Source: a virus. Taken from it: a stretch of DNA of 64,000 nt. The stretch covers positions 1 through 64,000 of IMG/VR virus record IMGVR_UViG_3300025889_018307. The stretch is one strand, 5' to 3'. Position 1 is the first letter of the stretch. Each line of letters begins with the position of its first letter. This document shows positions 1-9,399 of this stretch, piece after piece. The position numbers and the translations under genes were made by a program. The notes beneath the pieces are model-generated. The model did no database searches and was not told the DNA's origin. It saw only the letters and a list, made by a program, of their open reading frames with translations.

Positions 1-1571
1 AACAAGGTACTATAGGTACAACAGGTTTACAAGGCACACAAGGAAGACAGGGTACTATTGGTTCACAAGGAACAATTGGCACACAAGGTACTATTGGTTC
101 ACAAGGAACAATTGGTACACAAGGTATACAAGGAACACAAGGTACTATAGGTACAACAGGTTTACAGGGTACTCAAGGAAGACAAGGTACTCAAGGAAAA
201 CAAGGTACTATAGGTACAACAGGTTTACAAGGCACACAAGGAAGACAGGGTACTATTGGTTCACAAGGAACAATTGGCACACAAGGTACTATTGGTTCAC
301 AAGGAACAATTGGTACACAAGGTATTCAAGGTAAACAAGGTACAATTGGTACAACAGGTTTACAGGGTACTCAAGGTAGACAAGGTTCACAAGGAACAAT
401 TGGTACACAAGGTACTATTGGTTCACAAGGTACTATAGGTACTCAGGGTATTCAAGGAAAACAAGGTACTATAGGTACAACAGGTTTACAGGGTACTCAA
501 GGAAGACAGGGTACTCAAGGAAGACAGGGTACTATTGGTTCACAAGGTACTATTGGTAAACAAGGTACTATTGGTTCACAAGGAACAATTGGTACACAAG
601 GTATACAAGGAACACAAGGTACTATAGGTACAACAGGTTTACAGGGTACTCAAGGAAGACAAGGTACTCAAGGAAAACAAGGTACTATAGGTACAACAGG
701 TTTACAAGGCACACAAGGAAGACAGGGTACTATTGGTTCACAAGGTACTATTGGTTCACAAGGTACTATTGGTTCACAAGGAACAATTGGTACACAAGGT
801 ACTCAAGGTACTCAAGGTATAATTGGTAAAACAGGCTTACAGGGTACTCAAGGTATAATTGGTAAAACAGGTTTACAGGGTACTCAAGGAAGACAAGGTA
901 CTCAAGGTACTCAAGGTAAAACAGGAACAGCAACTATAAATAACAATGCTGATAATAGAGTAATTACTGGTGATGCGAGTGTAGGAGTATTAAATGCAGA
1001 AGCTAATTTTACATATAATGCTTCAACTGATAAAATAAATATAGGTAGTGCTGCTGGGGATTATGAAATAAACTTTAATACACAAGATGCTACATTTAAT
1101 AGTGCAGATGAAGATTTTAATACAGTAATTAAAGGTTTAGGAGGAGCGGGTTCACTTAAAGTAGGTGAAAATTATGTTGACATTACTACAGCAGGATTAG
1201 GAGTAGGTACTACGGGTGTTTCAACAACAGGATTAATTAGAGCAACTAATGATGTAATAGCATTTTACTCATCAGATAGAAGATTAAAAACTAATATATT
1301 ACCTATACCTAATGCTTTGGATAAAGTAAGTTTATTAAATGGTGTTACTTTTGATTGGAAAGAATTTGAAGCAAATAAAGATAAAGCCATACATGCTAAT
1401 GAAGGATCAGACGTAGGTGTTATAGCTCAAGAAATAGAAGCTGTATTCCCAGATTTAGTAGAAACAAGAAGTAATGGTTATAAAGCAGTTAAATACGATA
1501 AATTAGTAGCAGTACTAATTGAAGCTGTTAAAGAACTAAAAGCTGAAGTTGATGAATTAAAGAAAAAATAG
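1..1571 (+). CDS. Collagen-like tail fibre with C-terminal S74 intramolecular chaperone (5' partial)
   Basis: The reading frame is open from the window edge (first full codon at 3) to the TAA at 1569-1571, so the N-terminus is missing. From about 6 to 930 it encodes roughly 100 uninterrupted Gly-X-Y triplets (GTI, GSQ, GTQ, GLQ, GRQ), a collagen-type triple helix used in phage fibres. A non-repetitive stretch follows. The last 100 residues match the peptidase S74 chaperone of endosialidase and fibre proteins: SDRRLK carries the Ser (1272-1274) and Lys (1287-1289) of the self-cleavage dyad, and a coiled coil ends the protein. In that family the chaperone trimerises the fibre and then cuts itself off just before the Ser. 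Host recognition is the likely role. The ORF at 256-438 is an out-of-frame shadow of the repeats. Confidence 0.9.
   Translation, partial: QGTIGTTGLQGTQGRQGTIGSQGTIGTQGTIGSQGTIGTQGIQGTQGTIGTTGLQGTQGRQGTQGKQGTIGTTGLQGTQGRQGTIGSQGTIGTQGTIGSQGTIGTQGIQGKQGTIGTTGLQGTQGRQGSQGTIGTQGTIGSQGTIGTQGIQGKQGTIGTTGLQGTQGRQGTQGRQGTIGSQGTIGKQGTIGSQGTIGTQGIQGTQGTIGTTGLQGTQGRQGTQGKQGTIGTTGLQGTQGRQGTIGSQGTIGSQGTIGSQGTIGTQGTQGTQGIIGKTGLQGTQGIIGKTGLQGTQGRQGTQGTQGKTGTATINNNADNRVITGDASVGVLNAEANFTYNASTDKINIGSAAGDYEINFNTQDATFNSADEDFNTVIKGLGGAGSLKVGENYVDITTAGLGVGTTGVSTTGLIRATNDVIAFYSSDRRLKTNILPIPNALDKVSLLNGVTFDWKEFEANKDKAIHANEGSDVGVIAQEIEAVFPDLVETRSNGYKAVKYDKLVAVLIEAVKELKAEVDELKKK
83..268 (+). repeat. Exact long direct repeat inside the collagen-like region (second copy 560-745)
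   Basis: By eye, 83-268 is identical to 560-745 (186 bp, offset 477 bp = 53 Gly-X-Y triplets). A second exact pair is 1-127 and 199-325 (offset 198 bp = 22 triplets). Both offsets are multiples of 9, so the repeats expand or contract without breaking the triplet register. Identity at the nucleotide level suggests recent duplication. Confidence 0.9.
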
Positions 1572-1577
1572 GTTATT

Positions 1578-3329
1578 ATGGCAGTAAGTTTATCAAATGT
1601 GTGGAATAATGTAATTAAATTATGGGATAATACTACATTTTATTCTCAAACTACTAATTTTTCATTGAATAATACTTTTAATACAGTAGGAGCTCAAGCA
1701 TCTCTCCCAAACTCAAATTCTACAGTAAATCCCGAATCAAATTATCAATTAAAAAATTTATTTCCTTTTCAGAGTAATTTAAATGAAAATAATTCAGGGT
1801 TTCAAAGAACAATGAAAGGAACATCTACTTTAGGTGAGTGGTGCAATACTGTGTTTATACCATACGCAACATCATATAATGTAATGGCAATGAATGATGG
1901 TACTACTACAGTTAGTAAAAATGGTACAACTGTAGCTACTATAACATCTAGAGGGGGGACTACATCATTAGCCTCTCTTAGTGTAGGGGATCAAATACAC
2001 TGTACTCAACCTTTTACTCTTTATAATACTAGTAATCCTGGATTAATAGGAACATACGCAGGGTATGCTGGATTTGCTTTTGCTACAAGAAGAGATAGAT
2101 CTACTGTTGTTTTTTATTTTCAAAATTTAGACACTTCTAGATCAGTTAATGTTCAAGTAATGTATACTGCAACAGGAGGAAGTAATGTAACTAGTATGAC
2201 TAGTGTTCATACAGCAACTTTATTATCTGCTGGAACAGGTAATGCAGGATCTGATAATTCTTATTCTACTACAACAACAGGAAATTATTACATTTTAGCA
2301 GATGGTCCTATTTTAGCTTGGAGAGGACAAGCACCATCTAATGATTGTATGCCTTTATATCCAATGGCGTTAGAAGGACCTGTGTATGGTTGGTTTTCAA
2401 CAGGGGGTCATGTATTTTCAGTAAATTCTGCAGAAGTAGGAAGAACTAATTCTGGGGGTGGAGATACTATTACAGGAAGATCTTCTGCTAATGGTACATC
2501 AACTTTATGTACACCTAGTAGTGGAAGAGACAATACATATACTAATATTGCTGGAGGACCTTCTGGAGGAAGTTATTTTTCAGGTGAATGTACTGCTGTT
2601 TATGGAACTTCACCTCAACTAACATTACTTTCAGCAGAGTCACAAGCAGATGGAAATGGAACAGAAATGACTCCTTTTACTGCAAAAGAAGCACATGGAA
2701 GGGGAACAATAGTAGGAGGATCTTGTGCATGGAATGCTTTTGTATCATCAGGTTATTCAGGATCTGCTCCTGCAGCAAGTGGGTATTCTGATGTAATTAT
2801 GAGATTTAATTCAGCAGGTACTTTTCAAGAAGCAAAAGCATTTAGTGGTCAAAATACAACTACTCCTCATTCATCAAAAGCATATTTTGGAAATGGATCA
2901 GGAACAGGAACATCAGCTAATGCAGGAGATTTTTTCTTATGTAATGTAGCAGTTCAAGGTTTTTGTGATACAGATGCAACTGATAAAGATGAAACAGTTA
3001 ATATTATGTCTAATGATATTTCTAAACCAACAGCAAATTCTCATACTTTATTAGTAGATACTTTTACATCAGGAACTCCAGGTCAAATCGAACCCTGGGA
3101 CACAACAGCTGCAGCTTGTGATGATTTAACTAGTGGTTTTGCTGAAGGTGGTACTGTATATTCACCTTCATCTACATTAGCTCTTGGATCAGTATTATTT
3201 TGGGACTCAAACTTTCTATATCCTGTTAACGGTCAAAATTTATATGTTGGTATAGGTTCAGGAAGATCATTTTTCCAATTTCAATTAGGTTATGAAGGAA
3301 TTTTAAAAACTGCTCCAACTGCTTGTTAG
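1578..3329 (+). CDS. Putative virion structural protein, unknown function
   Basis: 583 residues, starting ATG 6 nt after the fibre stop. It is rich in Ser, Thr, Gly and Asn, with few Lys and no signal peptide or membrane segment, the composition of secreted or virion beta-structured proteins. No catalytic motif was recognised. Its place between the fibre and the neck genes suggests a fibre-associated or adhesin-like virion component, but that rests only on context and composition. The next gene's ATG follows its stop directly. Confidence 0.55.
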   Translation: MAVSLSNVWNNVIKLWDNTTFYSQTTNFSLNNTFNTVGAQASLPNSNSTVNPESNYQLKNLFPFQSNLNENNSGFQRTMKGTSTLGEWCNTVFIPYATSYNVMAMNDGTTTVSKNGTTVATITSRGGTTSLASLSVGDQIHCTQPFTLYNTSNPGLIGTYAGYAGFAFATRRDRSTVVFYFQNLDTSRSVNVQVMYTATGGSNVTSMTSVHTATLLSAGTGNAGSDNSYSTTTTGNYYILADGPILAWRGQAPSNDCMPLYPMALEGPVYGWFSTGGHVFSVNSAEVGRTNSGGGDTITGRSSANGTSTLCTPSSGRDNTYTNIAGGPSGGSYFSGECTAVYGTSPQLTLLSAESQADGNGTEMTPFTAKEAHGRGTIVGGSCAWNAFVSSGYSGSAPAASGYSDVIMRFNSAGTFQEAKAFSGQNTTTPHSSKAYFGNGSGTGTSANAGDFFLCNVAVQGFCDTDATDKDETVNIMSNDISKPTANSHTLLVDTFTSGTPGQIEPWDTTAAACDDLTSGFAEGGTVYSPSSTLALGSVLFWDSNFLYPVNGQNLYVGIGSGRSFFQFQLGYEGILKTAPTAC

Positions 3330-3887
3330 ATGTATACGTTTTTAAAAGATAAAATTTTAGACGAAAACGAAAAAGAAATAATGATGGAGTGGGAAACTCC
3401 CATTATGAAAGAACATGCTAAAGTTGTAACTGAAAATGGTGGTGATATATTAGAGATAGGATTTGGTATGGGTATTTGTTCAAATTTTATACAACAACAT
3501 AATATAAAATCTCATACTATAATTGAAATTAATGATCAAGTATTTGATAGATTATTAAAATGGGCTAAAGATAAACCTAATGTTATTCCTATAAAAGGTG
3601 ATTGGTTTAGTAGCATTCCTGATAAAAAATATGATGGTATAATGCATGATACGTGGGAGGATAAAAATTTTAATAATTTATTACCTACAGTAAAAAAATA
3701 TTTAAAACCTAAAGGTATAATAACTTACTATAATCCTTTTACAAAAGAAGTAGCAGAACATACTTCTAAAATAAATAATGAAAAAGTTATTTTTAATCAT
3801 GTAAGTGTTAATCCACCTACTGAAGAAATGAAATACAAATATTTTACTAAAAAAGATTATTATTGTATTAAAATGGTTGTTGATTAA
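3330..3887 (+). CDS. Class I SAM-dependent methyltransferase
   Basis: 185 residues. EIGFGMGICSN (about residues 42-52) is the glycine-rich SAM-binding motif I. TIIEIND (about 63-69) is the acidic end of strand 2, and YDGIMHDTWED is the motif IV region. The pattern resembles the guanidinoacetate/arginine methyltransferase-like group, but the substrate cannot be read from sequence. The ATG directly abuts the stop of the preceding structural gene, implying translational coupling. It may modify a virion protein or a small molecule; neither is shown. Confidence 0.75.
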   Translation: MYTFLKDKILDENEKEIMMEWETPIMKEHAKVVTENGGDILEIGFGMGICSNFIQQHNIKSHTIIEINDQVFDRLLKWAKDKPNVIPIKGDWFSSIPDKKYDGIMHDTWEDKNFNNLLPTVKKYLKPKGIITYYNPFTKEVAEHTSKINNEKVIFNHVSVNPPTEEMKYKYFTKKDYYCIKMVVD

Positions 3888-3900
3888 ACAATTTTTTTCC

Positions 3901-3916
3901 ATATTTATAACAAAAA
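3901..3916 (+). promoter_or_regulatory. Late-promoter candidate
   Basis: ATATTTATAACAAAAA, 8 nt before the neck gene ATG. It is one of a recurring family (ATATTTATAAYAAAAT) found just upstream of virion and late genes in this window. Confidence 0.55.
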
Positions 3917-3923
3917 TAAAATT

Positions 3924-5081
3924 ATGGCTGTAATCCCTATTTATCCTGGTTCATCATCATTCTTTCCTGGAGATACACCTTTTGGATTCTATGATAATCA
4001 ATATGATTTTCAAGTAGATGCTGACAAAGTAGTAACTTATGTAGCAAGAAGATTAGGTTATCCTATAATGGATGTTGAGTTACAAGATTTAAATTTCTAC
4101 GCAGCATTTGAAGATGCAGTAACTACTTATGGTAATGAATTATATGCTTATAAAGTAAGAGAAAATTATTTATCAATTGAAGGATCACCAACAGCTTCAA
4201 ATTTAAACCATGAATTGGTAACTCCTAATTTTGCTAGTGTAGTACGTTATACAGAGCAGTATGGAGAAGAAGCAGGAACAGGAGGAACCACAACTTGGTA
4301 TTCAGGATCAATTCCTATTACAGCAGGTAAACAAGATTATGATTTAAAAACATGGGCTTCAGAATCATTAGGATTAGATAATAAAGATTTTATTGAAGTA
4401 AAGAGGGTATTTTATGAAGCAACACCTGCGATTGTAAAATTCTTTGATCCTTATGCTGGTACAGGAACTGGTATGATGAATATGATGGATACATTTGGTT
4501 GGGGTAATTATTCACCTGCAATTAATTTTATGTTGATGCCTATTAGTTTTGATTTACAAAAAATTCAAGCTATAGAATTAAATGATCAAATTAGAAAGTC
4601 ACAGTTTTCATTTGAATTAATCAATAATAATTTAAGAATATTTCCTATACCCCAAAATAGTGGAACTCTATGGATACAGTATATAAAATTATCAGATAGA
4701 AATAATCCAATATCTCAGTATCCTAAGGGACAATTTAATGTAACAAATGTTTCAAATGTTAATTATTGTAATCCTGATTATTGTGAAATTAATTCAATAG
4801 GTAGAAGTTGGATTTTTGATTATACTCTAGCATTATGTAAAGAAATACTAGGGTATATTAGAGGTAAATATACACAAGTACCCATTCCTGGAGCTGAAAC
4901 TGTATTAAATCAACAAGATTTACTTACAGCCGCAACAACAGAAAAAGAGGCATTAATTACAAGATTAAGAGAATATTTTGATGAAACATCAAGAAGTAAT
5001 TTATTAGCGGTTAAGGCAGCTGAAGCAGAATCATTACAAAAGATTGAAGCAGCAGTCCCTTACCCAATTTATATAGGATAA
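3924..5081 (+). CDS. 13: Neck protein, gp13-like
   Basis: 385 residues. The N-terminus (MAVIPIYPGSSSF, then GDTPFGFYD) and the following helical segment (ARRLGYPIMDVELQ, then FEDAVTTYGNE) resemble the gp13-type neck proteins I recall from marine T4-like phages. In T4, gp13 joins gp14 and gp15 to finish the head-to-tail connection. The order gp13, gp14, gp15, sheath, tube in this window supports the call. A late-promoter candidate lies just upstream and the next gene starts 1 nt after the stop. The family name is from memory of related phages and was not tested. Confidence 0.6.
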   Translation: MAVIPIYPGSSSFFPGDTPFGFYDNQYDFQVDADKVVTYVARRLGYPIMDVELQDLNFYAAFEDAVTTYGNELYAYKVRENYLSIEGSPTASNLNHELVTPNFASVVRYTEQYGEEAGTGGTTTWYSGSIPITAGKQDYDLKTWASESLGLDNKDFIEVKRVFYEATPAIVKFFDPYAGTGTGMMNMMDTFGWGNYSPAINFMLMPISFDLQKIQAIELNDQIRKSQFSFELINNNLRIFPIPQNSGTLWIQYIKLSDRNNPISQYPKGQFNVTNVSNVNYCNPDYCEINSIGRSWIFDYTLALCKEILGYIRGKYTQVPIPGAETVLNQQDLLTAATTEKEALITRLREYFDETSRSNLLAVKAAEAESLQKIEAAVPYPIYIG

Positions 5082-5082
5082 T

Positions 5083-5658
5083 ATGGCATTATTTGGATCA
5101 GCAAGAGATGTAAGCATGTTTAGAGGTATTAGTAGAGAACTAATGTGGGATGTTATTGTTCAAGAATGTGCACTTTATAAATTTAGATTAGAAGAAACTA
5201 ATGTTAATATTTATGGAGAAGCTGCTGAAGAAAAGTATTATGAAGCTCCAATGTTACTTAATACATTAATTGATAGACAAGATCAAAGTTCTCCTAATAC
5301 AGATTTAGGTATTGATTTTGCAGGAGGTCGTACATTTAAATTCTTAAGAGATGATTTAGCAGGAGTAAAAGCTAATGGATCTGGTAACATAGGAGTAATT
5401 GTTCCTGAAGTTGGTGATATAATATGGTATGAAAATGGATATTATGAAATTTACAATTTAATTAATAATCAATTATTTGTTGGTAAAGATCCAGATTATC
5501 CTAATAAAGATGATAATGGATATAATCCATATGGCAACTCAGATTTAGAAAACTTTGGCTATGATGTATCAATAATAGCCGAAACACATTATGTACCAGC
5601 AGACAAAGTAGCAATATCAGAAGAAAGATTAATATCAAGTATAAAACATGTCAAGTAA
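5083..5658 (+). CDS. 14: Neck protein, gp14-like
   Basis: 191 residues beginning MALFGSARDVSMFRGISREL, a start shared by the gp14-type neck proteins of marine T4-like phages. Internal features include YGEA, LIDRQDQ, FLRDDL and the block VPEVGDIIWYENGYYEI, typical of head-tail connector barrels. It follows the gp13-like gene by 1 nt and overlaps the start of the gp15-like gene by 11 nt. Expected role: part of the collar between portal and tail. Reasonably sure that it is a connector; the exact T4 equivalence is less certain. Confidence 0.6.
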   Translation: MALFGSARDVSMFRGISRELMWDVIVQECALYKFRLEETNVNIYGEAAEEKYYEAPMLLNTLIDRQDQSSPNTDLGIDFAGGRTFKFLRDDLAGVKANGSGNIGVIVPEVGDIIWYENGYYEIYNLINNQLFVGKDPDYPNKDDNGYNPYGNSDLENFGYDVSIIAETHYVPADKVAISEERLISSIKHVK

Positions 5659-6637
5659 AGGAAGAAAAGTAATACCAAAATCTCAAAAAGAGATAAGTAA
5701 AGGAATGCATCATCCTTATTCTAAGGAAGCTGGTAATCCTAATAATGCTGCTTATGAAAGAACTAACAGAAGTAATCAAGTTTCTTTTAAAGGTGATACT
5801 GTAAAACCTTTTTCAGTTGGTTTATATGATATTGATGAAACTATATTATATTATTTCAATAATGTAATTAAACCTACAGTAATTCAAAATGGTAGAAGAG
5901 AAGAAGTTCCCGTTATTTATGCTGATTCTGAAAGATGGAATCAAATTCAAAAAAATGGGTATTTTAGAGATAGAAAAGATAGAATAATGATGCCTTTAAT
6001 TACTTTTAAAAGAACTAATATTGAAAAAAATAGAAATATTACTAATAAATTAGATGCTAATTTTCCCAATAATTATAGAATGTTTGAAAAATCATATAGT
6101 AGTAATAACACCTATGATAAATTCAATATATTAAATAATAGAAGACCTACAAAAAATATGTATGCTGTTGTTGTTCCTGATTATGTAACATTAAATTATG
6201 ATTGTATTATTTCAACTTATTATATGGAACAAATGAATGGGATAATAGAAGCAATAAATTATGCTTCAGATTCATATTGGGGTAATCCTGAAAGATATCA
6301 ATTTAGAGCTAGAATTGATTCAGTAGCAACTAATGTAGAAATGCCTGCAGATCAAGATAGATTAGTTAAAAGTACTTTTAGCATAAAAATGTATGGTTAT
6401 ATAGTACCTAATATACTTCAAAAAGATCTATCTTCAATTAAAAAATACAATTCTAAAGCTTCAATTACATTTAATTCTGAAGTAGTAAGTAATATAGATG
6501 ATGTAAATCCTTCTCAAGCTAGTAGAACAGATATTGATTATACTGACAATGTTAATTATGTAGATCCTCCATCAACAAGAGTACCTTCAAATAGAATAAA
6601 TACAAACAGAATACCACCATCTCCTGCACAAGAATAG
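5648..6637 (+). CDS. 15: Tail completion / proximal tail sheath stabilisation protein, gp15-like
   Basis: 329 residues. The central segment (YDIDETILYYFNNVIKP, then EVPVIYADSERW, then MPLITFKRT, and later a helix with YYMEQMNGIIEAIN) parallels the layout of T4 gp15, the ring that caps the tail tube and sheath end and joins the neck. The C-terminal 60 residues are Pro/Asn/Ser-rich and look disordered. It overlaps the gp14-like gene and precedes the sheath gene, as gp15 does in T4-like genomes. Confidence 0.65.
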   Translation: MSSKGRKVIPKSQKEISKGMHHPYSKEAGNPNNAAYERTNRSNQVSFKGDTVKPFSVGLYDIDETILYYFNNVIKPTVIQNGRREEVPVIYADSERWNQIQKNGYFRDRKDRIMMPLITFKRTNIEKNRNITNKLDANFPNNYRMFEKSYSSNNTYDKFNILNNRRPTKNMYAVVVPDYVTLNYDCIISTYYMEQMNGIIEAINYASDSYWGNPERYQFRARIDSVATNVEMPADQDRLVKSTFSIKMYGYIVPNILQKDLSSIKKYNSKASITFNSEVVSNIDDVNPSQASRTDIDYTDNVNYVDPPSTRVPSNRINTNRIPPSPAQE

Positions 6638-6717
6638 TTAAAATAATTTAATTTTTAAATAATTTATTAATATGTATAATTGATAATAAAATTAATTATT
6701 AACCAAAAATAAAAGTA

Positions 6718-6972
6718 ATGTCAAAAATAAAAGTTTTAACTGAAGCAGAAATTGAAAATATAAAAAAAGTAAGAGAAGATTTTCAAATTTTAGTAGGTAA
6801 TGTAGGAGAAGTTGAGGTAGCTATAATAAATCTTAACAAAAAGAAAAAAGAATTAGAAAATGAATTATTATTAATTCAAGAAAAAGAAACAAAAATAGCT
6901 GTAGATTTAGAAAAAAAATATGGCAAAGGAAATATCTCATTGGAAACAGGAGAGTTTACCCCAATAGAGTAG
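6718..6972 (+). CDS. Small coiled-coil protein, unknown function
   Basis: 84 residues, strongly charged (Lys/Glu) with a predicted coiled coil over about residues 10-70. No recognised family. It sits between gp15-like and sheath genes, where some T4-like genomes carry the small terminase, but it is far shorter than that protein and shows no matching feature. A degenerate late-type motif (ATATGTATAATTGATA, near 6670) precedes it. Confidence 0.55.
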   Translation: MSKIKVLTEAEIENIKKVREDFQILVGNVGEVEVAIINLNKKKKELENELLLIQEKETKIAVDLEKKYGKGNISLETGEFTPIE

Positions 6973-6990
6973 TTTTTTAAAAAAAACACA

Positions 6991-7006
6991 ATATTTATAA
7001 TAAAAT
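6991..7006 (+). promoter_or_regulatory. Late-promoter candidate (tail sheath)
   Basis: ATATTTATAATAAAAT, 15 nt upstream of the sheath ATG, identical to the copies before the tube and tape-measure genes. Confidence 0.6.
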
Positions 7007-7021
7007 AAAACAACATAAAAA

Positions 7022-8764
7022 ATGGCAGAAGTATTAATATCACCGGGTGTTTTAGCAAGAGAAAACGACCAATCACAAATAACAGCAGGACCAGTACAAG
7101 CTGGAGCTGCAATTATTGGACCAGCCGTAAAAGGTCAACAAAATATTCCTAAACTAGTAACTAGCTATTCTGAATATTTAGCTAATTTTGGTAGTACATT
7201 TTTAAGTGGATCGAATCAATATACATATTTTACATCGATCTCAGCTTATAATTATTTTCAAAATGGTGGAACTTCATTATTAGTAACTAGAGTAACTCCA
7301 GGAGCTTTTAGTGCTGCCACATCATCATTAATACCAACAGGATCTGCTGGAACATTAACTGCAGATACATCTCCTTTTGTATTAGAAACATTAGCTCATG
7401 GTAATATAATGAATTCTGGTCCTCAAGCCGATGTTGGAACTAACGGAACATTAACATCAGGATCATCTGATAACTTTAGATGGGAAATAACAAATCCAAG
7501 TACTTCATCAGGTGTATTTTCATTATTAATAAGACAAGGTAATGATACTCAAACTTCTAAACAAGTAGTTGAAACATTTTCAAACATATCATTAGATCCA
7601 TTAGCTACAAATTATGTTTCAAAAGTAATTGGTGATCAAGTACAAACAGTAAGAGGATCAGGAACTGATGTTTATTTACAATCATCTGGATCTTATCCAA
7701 ATGCTTCAAGATATGTAAGAGTAAAAGAAGTTAATTTCCAAACTCCTAATTATTTTGATAACGCCGGAAGTCCAAAATCTATATTTACAGGATCAATACC
7801 AGCTGCATCCTCAGGATCATTTGGGGGTGGTATAGGTGACATATCAGGAAGTGGTGACCCAGCCAATTACTATCAAAACATTAATGATGTAGATTCTCAA
7901 GGTTTAGTAGGTACAGATTATACAACAGCAATTAATCTACTTGCAAATAGAGATGACTTTAGATATAATATGATCACAGCTCCAGGTTTAATATTAGCAA
8001 ATGGTACTACAGGAGCAGGTTGGACAACAATTCAATCAAATTGTGAAACTAGAGGAGATGCAATATTTGTAGGTGATTTAGTTAATTATAATGCTTCATT
8101 AACACAAGTAACAGGACAAGCAGCTTCAGTTGATTCCTCATATGTAGCTTCATATTGGCCTTGGTTACAAGTAATTGACCCAGATTCAAGAGATTTAGTT
8201 TGGGTTCCAGCTTCAACAATGATACCAGGAGTATATGCTTACAATGATAGAGCAGGTGAGCCATGGTTTGCACCAGCGGGTATTAATAGAGGAGGATTAG
8301 GAGCAGTTAATCAGGCAGAAAGAAAATTAACTAATACTAATAGAGATGATTTATATACTGGAAAAGTAAATCCTATAGCTTCATTCCCAGGACAAGGAAT
8401 TGTAGTATTTGGACAGAAAACACTTCAAACTAAAGCTTCTGCTTTAGATAGAGTAAATGTAAGAAGATTACTAATTACACTTAAAAATTATATTTCACAA
8501 ATCGCTGATACATTAGTATTCGAACAAAATACTGCAGCTACAAGAAATACATTTTTAGCTCAAGTTAATCCTTACTTAGAGTCAGTACAACAAAGACAAG
8601 GTTTATATGCATTTAAAGTAGTAATGGATAATACAAATAACACACCAGATGTAATTGACAGAAATGAATTAATTGGTGCTGTTTATTTACAACCAACTAA
8701 AACGGCTGAATTTATTTACCTAGACTTTAACATTTTACCAACTGGAGCAACTTTCCCAGCATAA
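7022..8764 (+). CDS. 18: Tail sheath protein, gp18-like
   Basis: 580 residues. The N-terminus (ISPGVLARENDQSQ, then AAIIGPAVKG) is the standard start of contractile sheath proteins. The C-terminal domain contains the helix RRLLITLKNYISQIADTLVF and then PYLESVQQRQGLYAFKVVMD, the region that in T4 gp18 and relatives interlocks neighbouring subunits around the tube. The central 350 residues, rich in Gly, Ser and Thr, are the variable surface domains. A late-promoter candidate precedes it and the tube gene follows. This gene makes the phage a myovirus. Confidence 0.95.
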   Translation: MAEVLISPGVLARENDQSQITAGPVQAGAAIIGPAVKGQQNIPKLVTSYSEYLANFGSTFLSGSNQYTYFTSISAYNYFQNGGTSLLVTRVTPGAFSAATSSLIPTGSAGTLTADTSPFVLETLAHGNIMNSGPQADVGTNGTLTSGSSDNFRWEITNPSTSSGVFSLLIRQGNDTQTSKQVVETFSNISLDPLATNYVSKVIGDQVQTVRGSGTDVYLQSSGSYPNASRYVRVKEVNFQTPNYFDNAGSPKSIFTGSIPAASSGSFGGGIGDISGSGDPANYYQNINDVDSQGLVGTDYTTAINLLANRDDFRYNMITAPGLILANGTTGAGWTTIQSNCETRGDAIFVGDLVNYNASLTQVTGQAASVDSSYVASYWPWLQVIDPDSRDLVWVPASTMIPGVYAYNDRAGEPWFAPAGINRGGLGAVNQAERKLTNTNRDDLYTGKVNPIASFPGQGIVVFGQKTLQTKASALDRVNVRRLLITLKNYISQIADTLVFEQNTAATRNTFLAQVNPYLESVQQRQGLYAFKVVMDNTNNTPDVIDRNELIGAVYLQPTKTAEFIYLDFNILPTGATFPA

Positions 8765-8779
8765 AAATGAAAAACAATA

Positions 8780-8795
8780 ATATTTATAATAAAAT
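8780..8795 (+). promoter_or_regulatory. Late-promoter candidate (tail tube)
   Basis: ATATTTATAATAAAAT, 15 nt before the tube ATG. The sheath and tube leaders are nearly identical from here to their start codons, including the shared AACATAAAAA before ATG. Confidence 0.6.
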
Positions 8796-8810
8796 AAAAT
8801 AACATAAAAA

Positions 8811-9299
8811 ATGGCAGTATTAGATCCCAACGAAATATTTTTCACCGCTTTTGAACCAAAAGTAGCTAATAGATTTGTATTGTATGTTGATGGTATACCA
8901 TCGTATATAATTAAAGGAGTTAGTGGAATGGGGTTCGCGCAAGATGAAATAGTATTAAATCATATAAACACTTATAGAAAAGTAAAAGGTAAATTAAGAT
9001 GGAATGATTTAACAATGGAATTATTTGATCCTATTACCCCTTCAGGAGCTCAAGCAGTAATGGAGTGGACAAGATTACACCATGAATCAGTTACTGGTAG
9101 AGATGGTTATTCTGATTTCTATAAAAAAGATTTAACTATTGATGTATTAGGTCCTGTAGGTGATGTAGTATCAGAATGGATTATTAAAGGTGCATTTATT
9201 AAAGATGCTGCATTTGGTGACATGAATTGGGATGATGACACCACTGTAATGAATATTTCATTAACAATAGGAATGGATTACTGCGTATTAAATTTCTAA
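8811..9299 (+). CDS. 19: Tail tube protein, gp19-like
   Basis: 162 residues, close to T4 gp19 (163). Typical tube features: PKVANRFVLYVDGIPSYIIK (first strands), HINTYRKVKGKLRWNDLTM, and a C-terminal block ending in a hydrophobic strand. The protein polymerises into hexameric rings forming the inner tube. It follows the sheath gene, has its own late-promoter candidate, and is closed by a strong intrinsic terminator at 9325-9350. Confidence 0.92.
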   Translation: MAVLDPNEIFFTAFEPKVANRFVLYVDGIPSYIIKGVSGMGFAQDEIVLNHINTYRKVKGKLRWNDLTMELFDPITPSGAQAVMEWTRLHHESVTGRDGYSDFYKKDLTIDVLGPVGDVVSEWIIKGAFIKDAAFGDMNWDDDTTVMNISLTIGMDYCVLNF

Positions 9300-9324
9300 A
9301 AGAAAATTTATATATTTTACATTT

Positions 9325-9350
9325 AAGCTTGGCTTCGGTCAAGCTTTTTT
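9325..9350 (+). terminator. Rho-independent terminator with UUCG tetraloop
   Basis: AAGCTTGGC, TTCG, GTCAAGCTT: a 9-bp stem (one G-T pair) closed by C(UUCG)G and followed directly by TTTT. It ends the sheath/tube transcripts. Confidence 0.9.
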
Positions 9351-9359
9351 GTATTATGT

Positions 9360-9375
9360 ATATGTATAATAAAAC
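9360..9375 (+). promoter_or_regulatory. Late-promoter candidate variant
   Basis: ATATGTATAATAAAAC, one or two mismatches from the late consensus. It lies just after the terminator and 24 nt before the next ATG. Confidence 0.45.
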
Positions 9376-9399
9376 ACAAGTTATTAACAAATAAAAATT

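Noticed and set aside
256-438. ORF of 60 codons in another frame of the repeat region
   Set aside because: It is a shadow of the collagen-like Gly-X-Y frame, which is open from the window edge to 1571 and continues into the S74 domain.
6718-6972. Small terminase (gp16) by position
   Set aside because: At 84 residues it is about half the usual length and shows only a coiled coil, so position alone does not support the call.
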